Assembly: GCF_900625105.1 (NCBI RefSeq) | Contig: NZ_UYYD01000002.1 | Coordinates: 434,001-498,000, forward strand | Length of the DNA stretch: 64,000 nucleotides | Source of the DNA: Agathobaculum sp. Marseille-P7918 | GTDB lineage: Bacteria; Bacillota; Clostridia; Oscillospirales; Butyricicoccaceae | Reading direction: 5' to 3' | In this document: piece after piece, positions 51,512 to 60,684 of the stretch | How the letters are laid out: each line of letters starts with the position of its first letter | Numbering within the stretch: position 1 is the stretch's first letter | Notes under the pieces: model-generated | The model's input: only the letters and a program-made list of their open reading frames with translations | What the model was told of the DNA's origin: nothing | The model's database searches: none | Made by a program: the position numbers and the translations under genes

Positions 51512-52417
51512 ATGAAAAACCTGCTTTTGCTTGCCACCGGCGGGACGATCGCCTGCCGCGAAACCGAAAACGGCCTGTCGCCCGCACTGGACGGCGCAGC
51601 GCTGCTGGACTTTGTGCCGCAGCTGCACACATTCTGCACGGTGGACGTGCGTGACCTGATGCAGCTGGACTCGACCGACCTGACCGCGGACGACCGGTTG
51701 GCCATGGCCCAGGCGGTGCGCCAGCACGCCGACCGGTATGACGGCTTTGTCATCGCTCACGGCACGGACACGCTGGCCTACACCGCCGCGCTGCTGCACC
51801 ATCTGCTGGCGGATCTCACAAAGCCGGTCGTGCTGACCGGTGCGATGCTGCCCATGGGCGCGCCCGACTCGGATGCGCCGCGCAACCTGCTGGACGCCTG
51901 CCGCGTTGCGGCGGACAGCCGCGCGGGTGTGGTCGCGGTGCTGTGCGGTAAGATCCTCGCCGGCAACCGGGTGGTCAAATACCACTCGACCCGGATCGAC
52001 GCCTTTGTCTCGGCGGGCGTGCCGCCGCTCGGCGTGATCGGCACGGACGGCAAAGTGCGCTGGGATGTGCCCGCCGCGCCGCCGGCGCAGACCGCGCCGG
52101 ATTCGCTCGACCCGCATGTGCTGCTGATCAAGCTGACGCCCGACCTCGACCCGACCTTTTTCGCCGCGCTGCACGGCTACCCCAAGGTGATTCTGGAAAC
52201 CTTCGGCGCGGGCGGCATCCCCGCGCGGCTGGAAAGCGCGGTGCGCGCCCTGATCGAGAGCGGCACGCGCGTGTATATCACCACCCAATGCGTTGCGGGC
52301 GGGGTGCAGCTGCACCACTATGCGGTCGGCCGCCGCGCCGAGGCGCTGGGTGCGATCTCGCTCGGCGACCGCACGACCGAGGACGCACTGGCTGCGGTCC
52401 AGTGCGGCGAGATCTGA
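51512..52417 (+). CDS. L-asparaginase (AnsA-like)
   Basis: 301 residues from ATG 51512. First catalytic motif ATGGTIACRE and second AHGTDTLAYTA are intact, and VLTGAMLP is typical. No signal peptide, so cytoplasmic. It is about 20-30 residues shorter at the C-terminus than usual for the family, ending EDALAAVQCGEI. Converts asparagine to aspartate and ammonia. Confidence 0.88.
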   Translation: MKNLLLLATGGTIACRETENGLSPALDGAALLDFVPQLHTFCTVDVRDLMQLDSTDLTADDRLAMAQAVRQHADRYDGFVIAHGTDTLAYTAALLHHLLADLTKPVVLTGAMLPMGAPDSDAPRNLLDACRVAADSRAGVVAVLCGKILAGNRVVKYHSTRIDAFVSAGVPPLGVIGTDGKVRWDVPAAPPAQTAPDSLDPHVLLIKLTPDLDPTFFAALHGYPKVILETFGAGGIPARLESAVRALIESGTRVYITTQCVAGGVQLHHYAVGRRAEALGAISLGDRTTEDALAAVQCGEI

Positions 52418-52524
52418 CGGCTTTGCCTGTTCAATTGTGCTTGTCCATTCCAAAATGTGCTTTTTTATGTTTATATTGCATAAATAACGCAATTCTCTTT
52501 TGTGCTATTTGTTTAATCAACCTA

Positions 52525-52553
52525 TTGTTTTGTACAAAAAATGATGGTATTAT
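52525..52553 (+). promoter_or_regulatory. Promoter of the 42-residue ORF
   Basis: TTGTTT (52525-52530) and TATTAT (52548-52553), 17-nt spacer, 33 nt before the ORF start. Confidence 0.55.
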
Positions 52554-52586
52554 ATAGACAAATCATAAAAGAAAGAAGGCCGCAAC

Positions 52587-52715
52587 ATGAACAAGTTTGC
52601 AAAGGCGATTATCAACATGAGCGAGGCTACGATGCAGAACAGCAGCTATGTCCGCGGTCTGTTCCGCACTTATGGTATTCCGGTTTCGCACAAAGACAAC
52701 GCCCCGAAGGATTGA
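52587..52715 (+). CDS. 42-residue protein of unknown function
   Basis: Starts MNKFAKAIINMSEATMQNSS and ends IPVSHKDNAPKD. GAAAGAAGG precedes the ATG. The N-terminal half is amphipathic, the middle aromatic/basic (YVRGLFRTYGI). It has its own promoter and its own strong terminator, which supports a real gene. I recognise no family; a signalling peptide or small regulatory protein is possible. It lacks the Cys/Ser ring motif of AgrD peptides. Confidence 0.6.
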   Translation: MNKFAKAIINMSEATMQNSSYVRGLFRTYGIPVSHKDNAPKD

Positions 52716-52757
52716 TTTTCCGGGCATTGAATTGAAAAATACCGCAAGGACATAGAA

Positions 52758-52803
52758 AAGAAGACCCGGCCGAAAGCCAACGCTTTCGGCCGGGTCTTTT
52801 TCC
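52758..52803. terminator. Bidirectional terminator
   Basis: AGACCCGGCCGAAAG...CTTTCGGCCGGGTCT with A/T tails, between the small ORF and the convergent DUF2238-like gene. Confidence 0.9.
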
Positions 52804-52806
52804 GTC

Positions 52807-53463
52807 TCAGGGCCGGTTTTGGATATTTTCCCGGTAATACGCCTCAAAAAGCTGCATCATCAGACCCTTGCGGCGGTTTTGTCCGATATGCCGCAGGTAT
52901 TTCCAGCAGGAAATGGCCGTGATCAGGCCGCCCACCGTACACACGATGATGTCGCCCATCGTGTCGCCCACGCCGGTCCGCACGACCTGCTGCGGGTCCG
53001 CGCCGGAAAACGACACGATGTATTCCCAGATCTCCCACAGCACCGCGCTCATCATTGCAAACATCCAGGTGTACAGCGATGCGTTGAACGCGTCCGCGGG
53101 ATCGAGGGCATGTCCCGGCTTTTTGGCGAAATACACCGCCGTTCCCAATACCGCGAACAGAAAACCGGACAAAAAGTGCAGGATCTTGTCCCAGCAGGGG
53201 ATGAGCTCGTAGCCGCCGAACAGACTGGCAAACGACACCGCCGCCAGCACAAACCCGTCGAACACGATCTCGAGCAGGTAAACCGGGCGCAGGTGACACA
53301 GGCGGTACAGCACCTGCGGCACGGCGGGCAGCAAAAACGCCGCCAGCACCAGCAGGCCGTTGTACACGGTCGCCTCCCGCCGCAGGCACAGCACGGCCGC
53401 GCAGGCCGTGAACAGATAATAGAAGATCAGCGTGCCGTTCCGCACGCGGCGCATCCGTTCCAT
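52807..53463 (-). CDS. DUF2238-like integral membrane protein
   Basis: 218 residues with about six hydrophobic segments. Conserved polar motifs WDKILHFLSGF, WEIWEY and DTMGDIIV are those of the DUF2238/YjdF membrane family. Function unknown. Eleven bases follow the rnhA stop, so probably an operon with rnhA. Confidence 0.8.
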   Translation of the reverse strand: MERMRRVRNGTLIFYYLFTACAAVLCLRREATVYNGLLVLAAFLLPAVPQVLYRLCHLRPVYLLEIVFDGFVLAAVSFASLFGGYELIPCWDKILHFLSGFLFAVLGTAVYFAKKPGHALDPADAFNASLYTWMFAMMSAVLWEIWEYIVSFSGADPQQVVRTGVGDTMGDIIVCTVGGLITAISCWKYLRHIGQNRRKGLMMQLFEAYYRENIQNRP

Positions 53464-53473
53464 CCCGCACGCC

Positions 53474-53911
53474 TCACTTATACTGCTGGTAGGCCGCCAC
53501 CGCGAGCTGGTCGCAGCGGTTGTTGTACGGATTATCCGCGTGTCCCTTCACCCAATGGAACTGAACCGCGTGTTTGTCCAGCAAATCGAGCAGCCGTCCC
53601 CACAATTCCGGGTTTTTGGCTGGTTTTTTGTCACTCTTGACCCACCCCTTGGCGCGCCAGCTTTTCGCCCAGCCTTTGGTGATGCCGTCCACCACATACT
53701 TGCTGTCCGAATACAGATCGACCTTGCACGGCTCCTTGAGCGCTTCGAGCGCGGTGATCACGCCCAGCAGTTCCATGCGGTTGTTGGTCGTGGACGGCTC
53801 GGAGCCGGAAAGCTCCTTTTCCTTCTCGCCGTATTTGAGGATCGCGCCCCAGCCGCCCGGACCCGGATTGCCCGAGCACGCGCCGTCGGTATAGATGGTT
53901 ACGTTTTTCAT
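53474..53911 (-). CDS. rnhA: Ribonuclease HI
   Basis: 145 residues from ATG 53911 behind GGAGGAA. Catalytic acidic residues in [26 protein letters not shown] and the C-terminal RCDQLA; the basic handle region ([14 protein letters not shown]) is present. Cleaves RNA in RNA-DNA hybrids. Confidence 0.96.
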   Translation of the reverse strand: MKNVTIYTDGACSGNPGPGGWGAILKYGEKEKELSGSEPSTTNNRMELLGVITALEALKEPCKVDLYSDSKYVVDGITKGWAKSWRAKGWVKSDKKPAKNPELWGRLLDLLDKHAVQFHWVKGHADNPYNNRCDQLAVAAYQQYK

Positions 53912-53937
53912 GCTTCCTCCTGTTTGGTCCGAAAATA

Positions 53938-53968
53938 ACAAAAGCCACGAGTTCCCGTGGCTTTTGCT
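53938..53968. terminator. Terminator upstream of rnhA
   Basis: AAAGCCACG AGTTCC CGTGGCTTT with A/T tails; ends the gene at 53979. Confidence 0.85.
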
Positions 53969-53978
53969 TGTGTTTTGG

Positions 53979-54578
53979 TTATGCGATCACGCCTGCCGGT
54001 ACTTCCACCTGCTCGTAGACGATGCTGATGATGGAAAGCACCACCATCGCCGTCGCGCGGCAGATATGTACCAGGTCGTCGTTGATGCCGTGCCGGCGGT
54101 CGGCAGCGCGGTATGCGTCATGCATCGCGCCGATGCGCGTGATGAGCGCGTCCACCGAAACCGGCGGGATAATCGGGCTGGCCCACTGCTCAAACCGATC
54201 CTCGGTCATGCGGCGGCGGATCACCAGCGCCACGCGCTTTTCATACAGATAATGCGCCAGCAGGTTGTGCTCGTAAATATCATCGTTGTGCGGATAGGTG
54301 AAGAAATCGGTCATGTAGTGGCAGATCTCACCCAGATCCACCGAGAGCTCGCGGCCGTTGACCGGGCCGATGGTGTATTTTTCGGTAAAGGTGCGGATCT
54401 TGTCCATCACCTCATCCATCATGATCGACGGGTTATGACGCTTGGTCAGATACGTGCCGGTCAGGTCGGGCTTTAAGTTGCCGTATACAAAGCCGCTTTG
54501 GTCAAAGGTGACGCCGCAGGTCTGCTCAACGTAGTCCAGCAACAGGTGTGCAACGCGAATATGGGATACGGAATCCAT
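53979..54578 (-). CDS. Zinc-dependent phospholipase C-like protein
   Basis: 199 residues from ATG 54578 behind TGGAGG. The His/Asp pattern ([54 protein letters not shown]) matches the zinc-dependent phospholipase C/S1-P1 fold family found as cytosolic proteins in Firmicutes. No signal peptide. Substrate unknown. Confidence 0.8.
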   Translation of the reverse strand: MDSVSHIRVAHLLLDYVEQTCGVTFDQSGFVYGNLKPDLTGTYLTKRHNPSIMMDEVMDKIRTFTEKYTIGPVNGRELSVDLGEICHYMTDFFTYPHNDDIYEHNLLAHYLYEKRVALVIRRRMTEDRFEQWASPIIPPVSVDALITRIGAMHDAYRAADRRHGINDDLVHICRATAMVVLSIISIVYEQVEVPAGVIA

Positions 54579-54773
54579 CAGCAATCCTCCAGACGGAACG
54601 CGCATTTCTTAACAACTTCTTAACATCCGGGACGATCCAGTCAAAACCCCGGAATCGAACTCAGTATAACACAGTTTTCCCGTCTTGTCTTGCGTTTTTT
54701 GAAATTGTAACGAAAACAACACAAACTCTTTCATTTTTCGCCGTATTCTCTAACAAATTTATGACATTTTTGG

Positions 54774-55646
54774 TTATCTTGCCCGAAACGCTTCGCTGCG
54801 GAATTTGATTTTTCCCTCGAGCGCCTGCCGCAGACGCTGGCACATAGCCTCGCGGTCGCGGTTGAGCGTGCCGGCCAGATTGACATAATTGGACGCATGG
54901 TTGGCGCGGAATACGCTGCCCTCAGAGTCGATATGCTCGAGCAGGATGAGCGTTTCGTGGGCGATCTCGATCGGGTTCATCAGGTAGAAGCGGCCTTCCT
55001 GCCAGTCGCGCATCAGGGGCGTGGGCAGTTCGAAAAGCAGGGTCAGCAGGCCGATATACTCGGGCTTCATGCGCGAGAGCGCCTCGGCGGTCTTGATGGC
55101 GTGCTCCTCGCTCAGTTCGAGCGAGCCGAGGCCCGCGATGCAGGTGACCGACAGCTTCATGCCGGCTTCCTTGACCATCAGGCCCGCGTGCACGATCTCA
55201 TCGGCGGTTTCGCCCTTGTTGACGCGGCGGAGCACCTCATCCGAGCCGGATTCCAGCCCAAGATAGATCATATCCAACCCAAGTTCATGCAAAAGGTTGA
55301 GCTCCTCCTGCTTTTTGACCAGAATGGACGCGGGCGAGCCGTAGCTGGTCACGCGCTCGCACTCGGGGAACAGCTGACGGATATAGCGCAGGATCTCGGC
55401 CATATGCTCGGCGCGGCACATGAGCGCGTCGCCGTCCGCGAGAAAGATGCGCCGGACGTTCGGGTACATGCGGCGCGCCTCGTCAAAGTCGCGCTTGACG
55501 TCCTCTAACTTGCGCACGCGAAAGCGCTTTTCCTTATACATATCGCAGAACGTGCATTTGTTGTGGCTGCATCCGATCGTCACCTGTACGATCAGGCTGT
55601 ACGCCTCAGAGGGCGGACGGAATACGCGGCCTTCATATTCGATCAT
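54774..55646 (-). CDS. Radical SAM protein
   Basis: 290 residues from ATG 55646 behind AGGAGG. The cluster motif is GCSHNKCTFCDMY near residue 25, a spacing seen in a Firmicutes subfamily with B12-independent unknown function. LADGDALM and GLESGSDEVLRRVNKG are typical SAM-binding segments. Reaction unknown. Confidence 0.85.
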   Translation of the reverse strand: MIEYEGRVFRPPSEAYSLIVQVTIGCSHNKCTFCDMYKEKRFRVRKLEDVKRDFDEARRMYPNVRRIFLADGDALMCRAEHMAEILRYIRQLFPECERVTSYGSPASILVKKQEELNLLHELGLDMIYLGLESGSDEVLRRVNKGETADEIVHAGLMVKEAGMKLSVTCIAGLGSLELSEEHAIKTAEALSRMKPEYIGLLTLLFELPTPLMRDWQEGRFYLMNPIEIAHETLILLEHIDSEGSVFRANHASNYVNLAGTLNRDREAMCQRLRQALEGKIKFRSEAFRAR

Positions 55647-55680
55647 GGGGTATTTTCCTCCTTGTGTGTGGATAAAAACA

Positions 55681-55714
55681 GCGGGCGAAGGGGAAATCCT
55701 CCGCCCGCTGCCGC
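55681..55714 (-). terminator. Hairpin between radical SAM gene and small acidic protein gene
   Basis: AGCGGGCG...CGCCCGCT; no long T run, so termination strength is uncertain. Confidence 0.5.
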
Positions 55715-56047
55715 TTATTCTTCGGTTTTCTCTTCTGCGGGAGCCTGCTCCTCCGCCGCTTCGGCCTCGGCCGGCTCGTCCTGTTCGGGAACTTCCTCGT
55801 CGAACGTATCCTGATAGGCGTCGTCCACGGACGCACACTCTTCCGCGCAGGCGCAGGACGCGCAATCCGAATCCTCGCGCATCATTTCTTCCAGCTCATC
55901 CATGGCCTTGAGCTCCGCCTCGTGGTAAACTTCCTCTTCGCGCTTTTTCTGAAGCAGCACAAGCGCCGCCGTTGCGCCGGCCGCACAGGCGAGGCTGGTC
56001 AGCAGCAGGGTCGCTTTGATTTTCGTCGAATTTTTCAAAGAATCCAC
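55715..56047 (-). CDS. Small acidic membrane-anchored protein with Cys cluster
   Basis: 110 residues from GTG 56047 (TTG 56038 is also possible). One N-terminal helix (TLLLTSLACAAGATAALVLL), then a short basic stretch, a Cys-rich stretch (DCASCACAEECAS) and a highly acidic Glu/Ala/Pro tail. The cysteine set could bind a metal. No family recognised. Confidence 0.65.
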   Translation of the reverse strand: MDSLKNSTKIKATLLLTSLACAAGATAALVLLQKKREEEVYHEAELKAMDELEEMMREDSDCASCACAEECASVDDAYQDTFDEEVPEQDEPAEAEAAEEQAPAEEKTEE

Positions 56048-56121
56048 TTCCTCTCAAAGTGATGCGGAATATTTACTTAACTTTATCATACCCTTGGGGC
56101 AAAGTCAATGGCAGCAGCCGG

Positions 56122-56931
56122 TTATTTGCCCAGTTCATAGGCGCGCGCGATGCATTTGTCGTTCGCCTGCGCCAGCATATCGGCAAGGCCGCACGCCTCG
56201 AGCACCTTCATGGCCTCGATCGTCGTGCCGCCCGGCGAGCAGACCGCGCGGATCAGCTCCGCAGGGGTTTTGCCGCCCTCGAGCAGCATTTTCGCCGAGC
56301 CGATCATGGTCTGGCAGAACAGCTTGAGCGCATCCTCCTGCCCAATGCCGTGCGCCGCAGCGCTTTTGACCATCGCGTCCGCGAATGCGTAGATATACGC
56401 CGGGGCCGAGCCCGCATACGGGATGACCTCGTTGAGCATATCCTCGCGGTCGAACACGACCGTCACGCCCATGGTGTCGAACAGCGCGCGGATCTGCGCG
56501 AGCTGCGCGTCGGTTGCCGCCGCGTTTTTGACCAGCTCGGTCGCGCCCTCGCCCAGCATGAGCGGCGTGTTGGGCATCACGCGGATCACTGCGGTGTCCG
56601 CGCCGAGCGCCCGCTCGATCTTTTCAAAGGTCACGCCCGCCGCGATCGACACGACCAGTGGTTTTTCGCCTTCGCACTTGCCCAAAACCGGCAAAATCTC
56701 GTCAAAATTCTGCGGCTTGACCGCGAGCAGCACGGTTTCGCACGCGGTATAGACTTCGGTATAATTTCCCGTGACGGCGTAGCCGCGGGCGGCGTTTGCG
56801 GCACGCTTGTCCTCGCTGCGGTTGAACAGCAGCGCCTGATCGCGCGTCAGCAGGCCCGCGCGCACCGCGCCTTCCGCGATCGCCATGCCCATATTGCCCG
56901 CGCCCAGCACGCCAAACCGGTATGTTTTCAT
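56122..56931 (-). CDS. proC: Pyrroline-5-carboxylate reductase
   Basis: 269 residues from ATG 56931. Rossmann GVLGAGNMGMAIA, LAVKPQ, VIRVMPNTPL and the C-terminal signature SPGGTTIEAMKVLE. Last step of proline synthesis, NAD(P)H-dependent. Stands alone. Confidence 0.96.
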   Translation of the reverse strand: MKTYRFGVLGAGNMGMAIAEGAVRAGLLTRDQALLFNRSEDKRAANAARGYAVTGNYTEVYTACETVLLAVKPQNFDEILPVLGKCEGEKPLVVSIAAGVTFEKIERALGADTAVIRVMPNTPLMLGEGATELVKNAAATDAQLAQIRALFDTMGVTVVFDREDMLNEVIPYAGSAPAYIYAFADAMVKSAAAHGIGQEDALKLFCQTMIGSAKMLLEGGKTPAELIRAVCSPGGTTIEAMKVLEACGLADMLAQANDKCIARAYELGK

Positions 56932-57067
56932 GCAGGTTCCCCTCTCCATTCTGATAGGCTGTTAAATTTATTATAGCATACCCGCCTTTTCCCTGCAAAT
57001 ATCTTGTGAAAAAGCCGCTTTTATGATACAATAACTTCATTATTTTATTCCGGAGGGGAAAGAAACG

Positions 57068-57961
57068 TTGGCACGGTTAGTCCCGCACCTCGGACTGCGG
57101 ACGGTCAAGACCGGTCTTGCGGTGGCGCTGGCGCTGCTTTTTGCCGATCTGCGCGGTTCGAACTCGCTGATCTTTGCCGCCATCGGCGCCATCAGCGCGA
57201 TGAGCCGCACGGTGGGCGATGCCTTTGAAACCTGCCGCACGCAGCTGACCGGCATCCTGCTCGGCGCCGGCTTCGGCGCGCTGTTCATCAGCGTGTTTGC
57301 CGATACCCGCTATGTGGGCATCGGGCTCGGCCTGATCGCGCTCATCCTGCTGTGCGTCCGGCTGCGGCTGCAATTTGCCGTGCCGCTGTCCTGCATCGTG
57401 TTCGTATCGGTCTGTCTGGCCCCGGCCGGCGACGCGTTCCAGTACGGCTGCAACCGCCTGCTCGACACCGCCATCGGCCTTGCCACGGCGCTCGTCATCA
57501 ACGTCACAATCAAACCCTACAACAACAGCCGCCGCATCGCGGGGCTGCTGCGGCAGTTCCGGCAGGCCGTGCCCGATTATGTCAGCGAGCGCGTGCTGCA
57601 CGGGCACTATCCCGACCTGTCGCCGCTCAAGGCCCAGCTCGACCGCATCTCGGCCGAGCTTGCCATCTTCGAAAAGCAGCGGCTGTTCCGCCAGCAGGAC
57701 CACGACGAGCAGGCCGTCTATCTGCGCGGCTGCGAAAAGCTGGCGCAGAGCATCTGGCAGGAGCTTTCCGCCCTGTGCGCGATGGATGAAAGGGGACATC
57801 TGTCGGTGGAAAACGCCGGACGGCTGGCGGACCTCGGGCTGCAGGTGCCGAACGGCATCTGCGCCATGCCGCAGAGCACGGCGGACGTGGTCGGCAACTA
57901 CCATCTGGACAACCTGCTGCGCGCGTGGCAGTTCCTCGGCGAATTCAGCCCCACGGAATAG
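57068..57961 (+). CDS. Aromatic acid exporter-like (FUSC/ArAE) membrane protein
   Basis: 297 residues from TTG 57068 behind GGAGGGG. Four to five N-terminal hydrophobic segments (about residues 10-145), beginning LGLRTVKTGLAVALAL as in ArAE_1 proteins, then a soluble helical C-terminal domain (about 150 residues). Transport of aromatic acids is a family inference. Confidence 0.82.
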   Translation: MARLVPHLGLRTVKTGLAVALALLFADLRGSNSLIFAAIGAISAMSRTVGDAFETCRTQLTGILLGAGFGALFISVFADTRYVGIGLGLIALILLCVRLRLQFAVPLSCIVFVSVCLAPAGDAFQYGCNRLLDTAIGLATALVINVTIKPYNNSRRIAGLLRQFRQAVPDYVSERVLHGHYPDLSPLKAQLDRISAELAIFEKQRLFRQQDHDEQAVYLRGCEKLAQSIWQELSALCAMDERGHLSVENAGRLADLGLQVPNGICAMPQSTADVVGNYHLDNLLRAWQFLGEFSPTE

Positions 57962-58019
57962 CGTTTCCCGCCGCTTTTGCGGCAATGCAGAAAGAGAAAG
58001 AAACATGTAAGGGAGTAGT

Positions 58020-59429
58020 TTGCGAAAAATGGAACAGAAATCAAGAAGCAGCTTTTCCAGCCGCATCGGCTTTGTGCTGGCAGCGGCCGGTTCTGCGGTA
58101 GGTCTGGGAAACCTTTGGCGCTTCCCGTATCTGGCCGCACAGTACGGCGGCGGTATTTTCCTGCTCGTGTATATCATTCTGGCGATCACCTTCGGCTTTG
58201 CGCTGATGATCACCGAGATCGCGATCGGCCGCAAGACCCGCCTGTCCTGCATCGGGGCGTATAAGGCGCTCGACCGGCGGTTCGGCTTCCTCGGCTGGAT
58301 CGCGGCATTCGTACCGGTCATCATCACCCCGTATTACTGCGTCATCGGCGGCTGGGTGATGAAGTATCTGGTCACGTTCCTGACCGGCAACGCTCTGGCC
58401 GCGGCCGATAACGGCGGCTTTTTCAACGATTTCATCGGGTTTGACGCGGGCTCGATCCCGGCTACCATGCTGGATTTCAGCGGCCCGACCCCGTGGTTCC
58501 TGATCTATGTGCTGCTGACCGCGCTGGTCGTCATCTTCGGCGTGGAAAAGGGCATCGAAAAGGCAAGCCGGTTTATGATGCCCGTGCTCGCCGTGCTGAG
58601 CGTGATCGTGGCGGTCTACTCGCTGACGATCGACGGCGCGATGGCCGGCCTCAAGTATTACCTGCTGCCCGACCTGTCGCAGTTCTCGGCTTCGACCGTG
58701 CTCGGCGCGCTCGGCCAGCTGTTCTACTCGATGTCGCTGGCAATGGGCATTATGATCACTTACGGCTCGTATATGCAGAAGGAAAACCTGCTCGAGCACT
58801 CGGTCACGCAGATCGAGGTGTTCGATACCCTGTTCGCCTTCATCGCCGGCCTGATGATCATTCCGGCAGTTGTGGCCTTCAATAACGGCGACCCGTCCCA
58901 GATCAACAACGGCCCGGGCCTGATGTTCATCACGCTGCCGATGGTGTTCGACTCCATGCACTTCGGCACGATCATCGGCACGGTGTTCTTCCTACTGGTG
59001 CTGTTCGCGGCGCTGACCTCCTCGATCTCGCTGATGGAGACACTGGTCTCGGTGCTGATGGACAAGACCCCGCTCAAGCGCAAACCCGCCACCATTCTGG
59101 TCACCGTGGTCGTGCTGCTGTTCGGCGTGCCGTCCTGTCTGGGCTATGGCCCGTGGGCAGGCATCACGATCATCGGCATGCAGTTCCTCGATTTCTTCGA
59201 CTTTATCTCCAACTCGGTGCTCATGCCGATCGTCGCGTTCCTGACCTGCATCCTGGTCGGCCATGTGGTCGGCACCAAGGTCATCGCGGACGAGGTCAAG
59301 GAAGGCGCGGGCTCGTTCCACCGCGAAGCGCTGCACCGCGTCATGGTGCGCTGGATCGCGCCGATCCTGCTACTGGTCATCCTCGGCACCGAACTTGCCA
59401 CCAAGGTGTTCCACATCTTCACAATCTGA
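58020..59429 (+). CDS. Neurotransmitter:sodium symporter (NSS) family transporter
   Basis: 469 residues; start TTG 58020 or ATG 58029. The Na+/substrate helix 1 motif GSAVGLGNLWRFPYLAA is intact, with about 11 transmembrane segments as usual for bacterial NSS proteins. Probably Na+-coupled amino acid uptake. It follows the exporter-like gene by 58 nt. A strong terminator ends it. Confidence 0.92.
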   Translation: MRKMEQKSRSSFSSRIGFVLAAAGSAVGLGNLWRFPYLAAQYGGGIFLLVYIILAITFGFALMITEIAIGRKTRLSCIGAYKALDRRFGFLGWIAAFVPVIITPYYCVIGGWVMKYLVTFLTGNALAAADNGGFFNDFIGFDAGSIPATMLDFSGPTPWFLIYVLLTALVVIFGVEKGIEKASRFMMPVLAVLSVIVAVYSLTIDGAMAGLKYYLLPDLSQFSASTVLGALGQLFYSMSLAMGIMITYGSYMQKENLLEHSVTQIEVFDTLFAFIAGLMIIPAVVAFNNGDPSQINNGPGLMFITLPMVFDSMHFGTIIGTVFFLLVLFAALTSSISLMETLVSVLMDKTPLKRKPATILVTVVVLLFGVPSCLGYGPWAGITIIGMQFLDFFDFISNSVLMPIVAFLTCILVGHVVGTKVIADEVKEGAGSFHREALHRVMVRWIAPILLLVILGTELATKVFHIFTI

Positions 59430-59442
59430 TAAAACGGCAGAC

Positions 59443-59478
59443 AAAAAGAGGCTTTCCGAATCGGAAAGCCTCTTTTTT
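59443..59478. terminator. Bidirectional terminator
   Basis: AAGAGGCTTTCCG AA TCGGAAAGCCTCTT type stem with A/T tails between two convergent genes. Confidence 0.9.
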
Positions 59479-59486
59479 TATGTGTC

Positions 59487-60506
59487 TTATCGGATCGGCA
59501 GCATTTTGCCGGTCTCAAACGACTCCTTGCAGCGGTATGCCGCCTCGGACACCGCCGTGCCGTCGTACACCGTCAGGTCGGACGGCTTGGTGTTATCGCG
59601 CACATGGCCGGTGAAGGCGATCATCTCGGCGACAAACGCCTCGTGCCAGCGGCTCATGAAGTCCGGATAGTACTCCTCGCGCGAGCCGTGCTCGTCCACG
59701 ATGTTGAGCATGTTCTTCGCGCCGACGTTCGCGATGCGCAGCGTGCCGTGCGTGCCGATGATCTCGGTTTCGACGTTGCAGCCCGCCGCGTGCGTGCGGT
59801 TGGTGAACATGAAGCCCATCGCGCCGTTGTCCATCTGGATGGTCGCGGCCGCGTTGTCCGCGTCGTTCAGCTCCTTGTACAGGTCGAACTCGAACACGCC
59901 GCCGATCGCCCACACGTTTTTGACGTTCGAGCCGGTGAACCAGCGGATGAGGTCGATATCATGTACACACATATCGAGGAACTGGCCGCCCGAGTGCGGC
60001 GCAAACTTGAGGGTGGACTCGATGGTCGAGCGCGGGTCCTGCGTGTACGAGCGCACGAGCACGACCTTGCCGATGTCGCCGTTGTCGATTCTGCGCTTGG
60101 CCTCGGCATAGGATTTGTCAAAGCGGCGCATGAAGCCCAGCTGGAAGATCAGGTCGGGGTGCGCTTCGACGACCTTTTCCGCGTCCTTGCACTGGGGCAC
60201 GTCCGTGCCGAGCGGCTTTTCGCAAAACACATGCTTGCCGTTGTTCATCGCGATCTCGATCTGCTGGCAGTGCAGGAAGGAGGGGGATACGATCACGATC
60301 GCGTCCAGCTCGGGGTTTTTGCACATCTCTTCAAAATCCGTATAAGTATAGGGGACGCCCAGTTCCTCGGCGACCTCCTTGACGCGCGCTTCGTCCACAT
60401 CGCAGACCGCCGTCAGCTCGCAGCCCGGCACCTGCGTGGCCAGATTGCACGCATGCTCGTAACCCAGACGACCCAGACCGACCGAACCTACTTTGACCGT
60501 TTTCAT
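59487..60506 (-). CDS. Gfo/Idh/MocA oxidoreductase, inositol 2-dehydrogenase-like
   Basis: 339 residues. Rossmann GSVGLGRLGYEHA; EKPL motif in GKHVFCEKPLG; catalytic region DMCVHDIDLIRWFTG. Sequence style is that of IolG-type myo-inositol 2-dehydrogenases, but other sugar or cyclitol substrates are possible. An AraC regulator lies directly upstream on the same strand. No other iol genes are in the window. Confidence 0.85.
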   Translation of the reverse strand: MKTVKVGSVGLGRLGYEHACNLATQVPGCELTAVCDVDEARVKEVAEELGVPYTYTDFEEMCKNPELDAIVIVSPSFLHCQQIEIAMNNGKHVFCEKPLGTDVPQCKDAEKVVEAHPDLIFQLGFMRRFDKSYAEAKRRIDNGDIGKVVLVRSYTQDPRSTIESTLKFAPHSGGQFLDMCVHDIDLIRWFTGSNVKNVWAIGGVFEFDLYKELNDADNAAATIQMDNGAMGFMFTNRTHAAGCNVETEIIGTHGTLRIANVGAKNMLNIVDEHGSREEYYPDFMSRWHEAFVAEMIAFTGHVRDNTKPSDLTVYDGTAVSEAAYRCKESFETGKMLPIR

Positions 60507-60626
60507 ACCGCATTCTCCTTTGCATCGTTTGTGCGGGCGCCGGCTGCGCCCTCTGTCGTTTTGTTGTCTTTATTCTACCGCCGCACCGGGAAAATTACCA
60601 TCGGATTCTTGCATTTTCTGCATGCA

Positions 60627-60653
60627 AAAACCGCCGTGAATCCACGGCGGCAC
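60627..60653 (-). terminator. Terminator of the AraC-type gene
   Basis: Minus-strand CCGCCGTG GATT CACGGCGG followed by T run, 32 nt after the stop. Confidence 0.8.
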
Positions 60654-60684
60654 AAAACAAACTTTCAAATTCTTGCGCGGGGCG

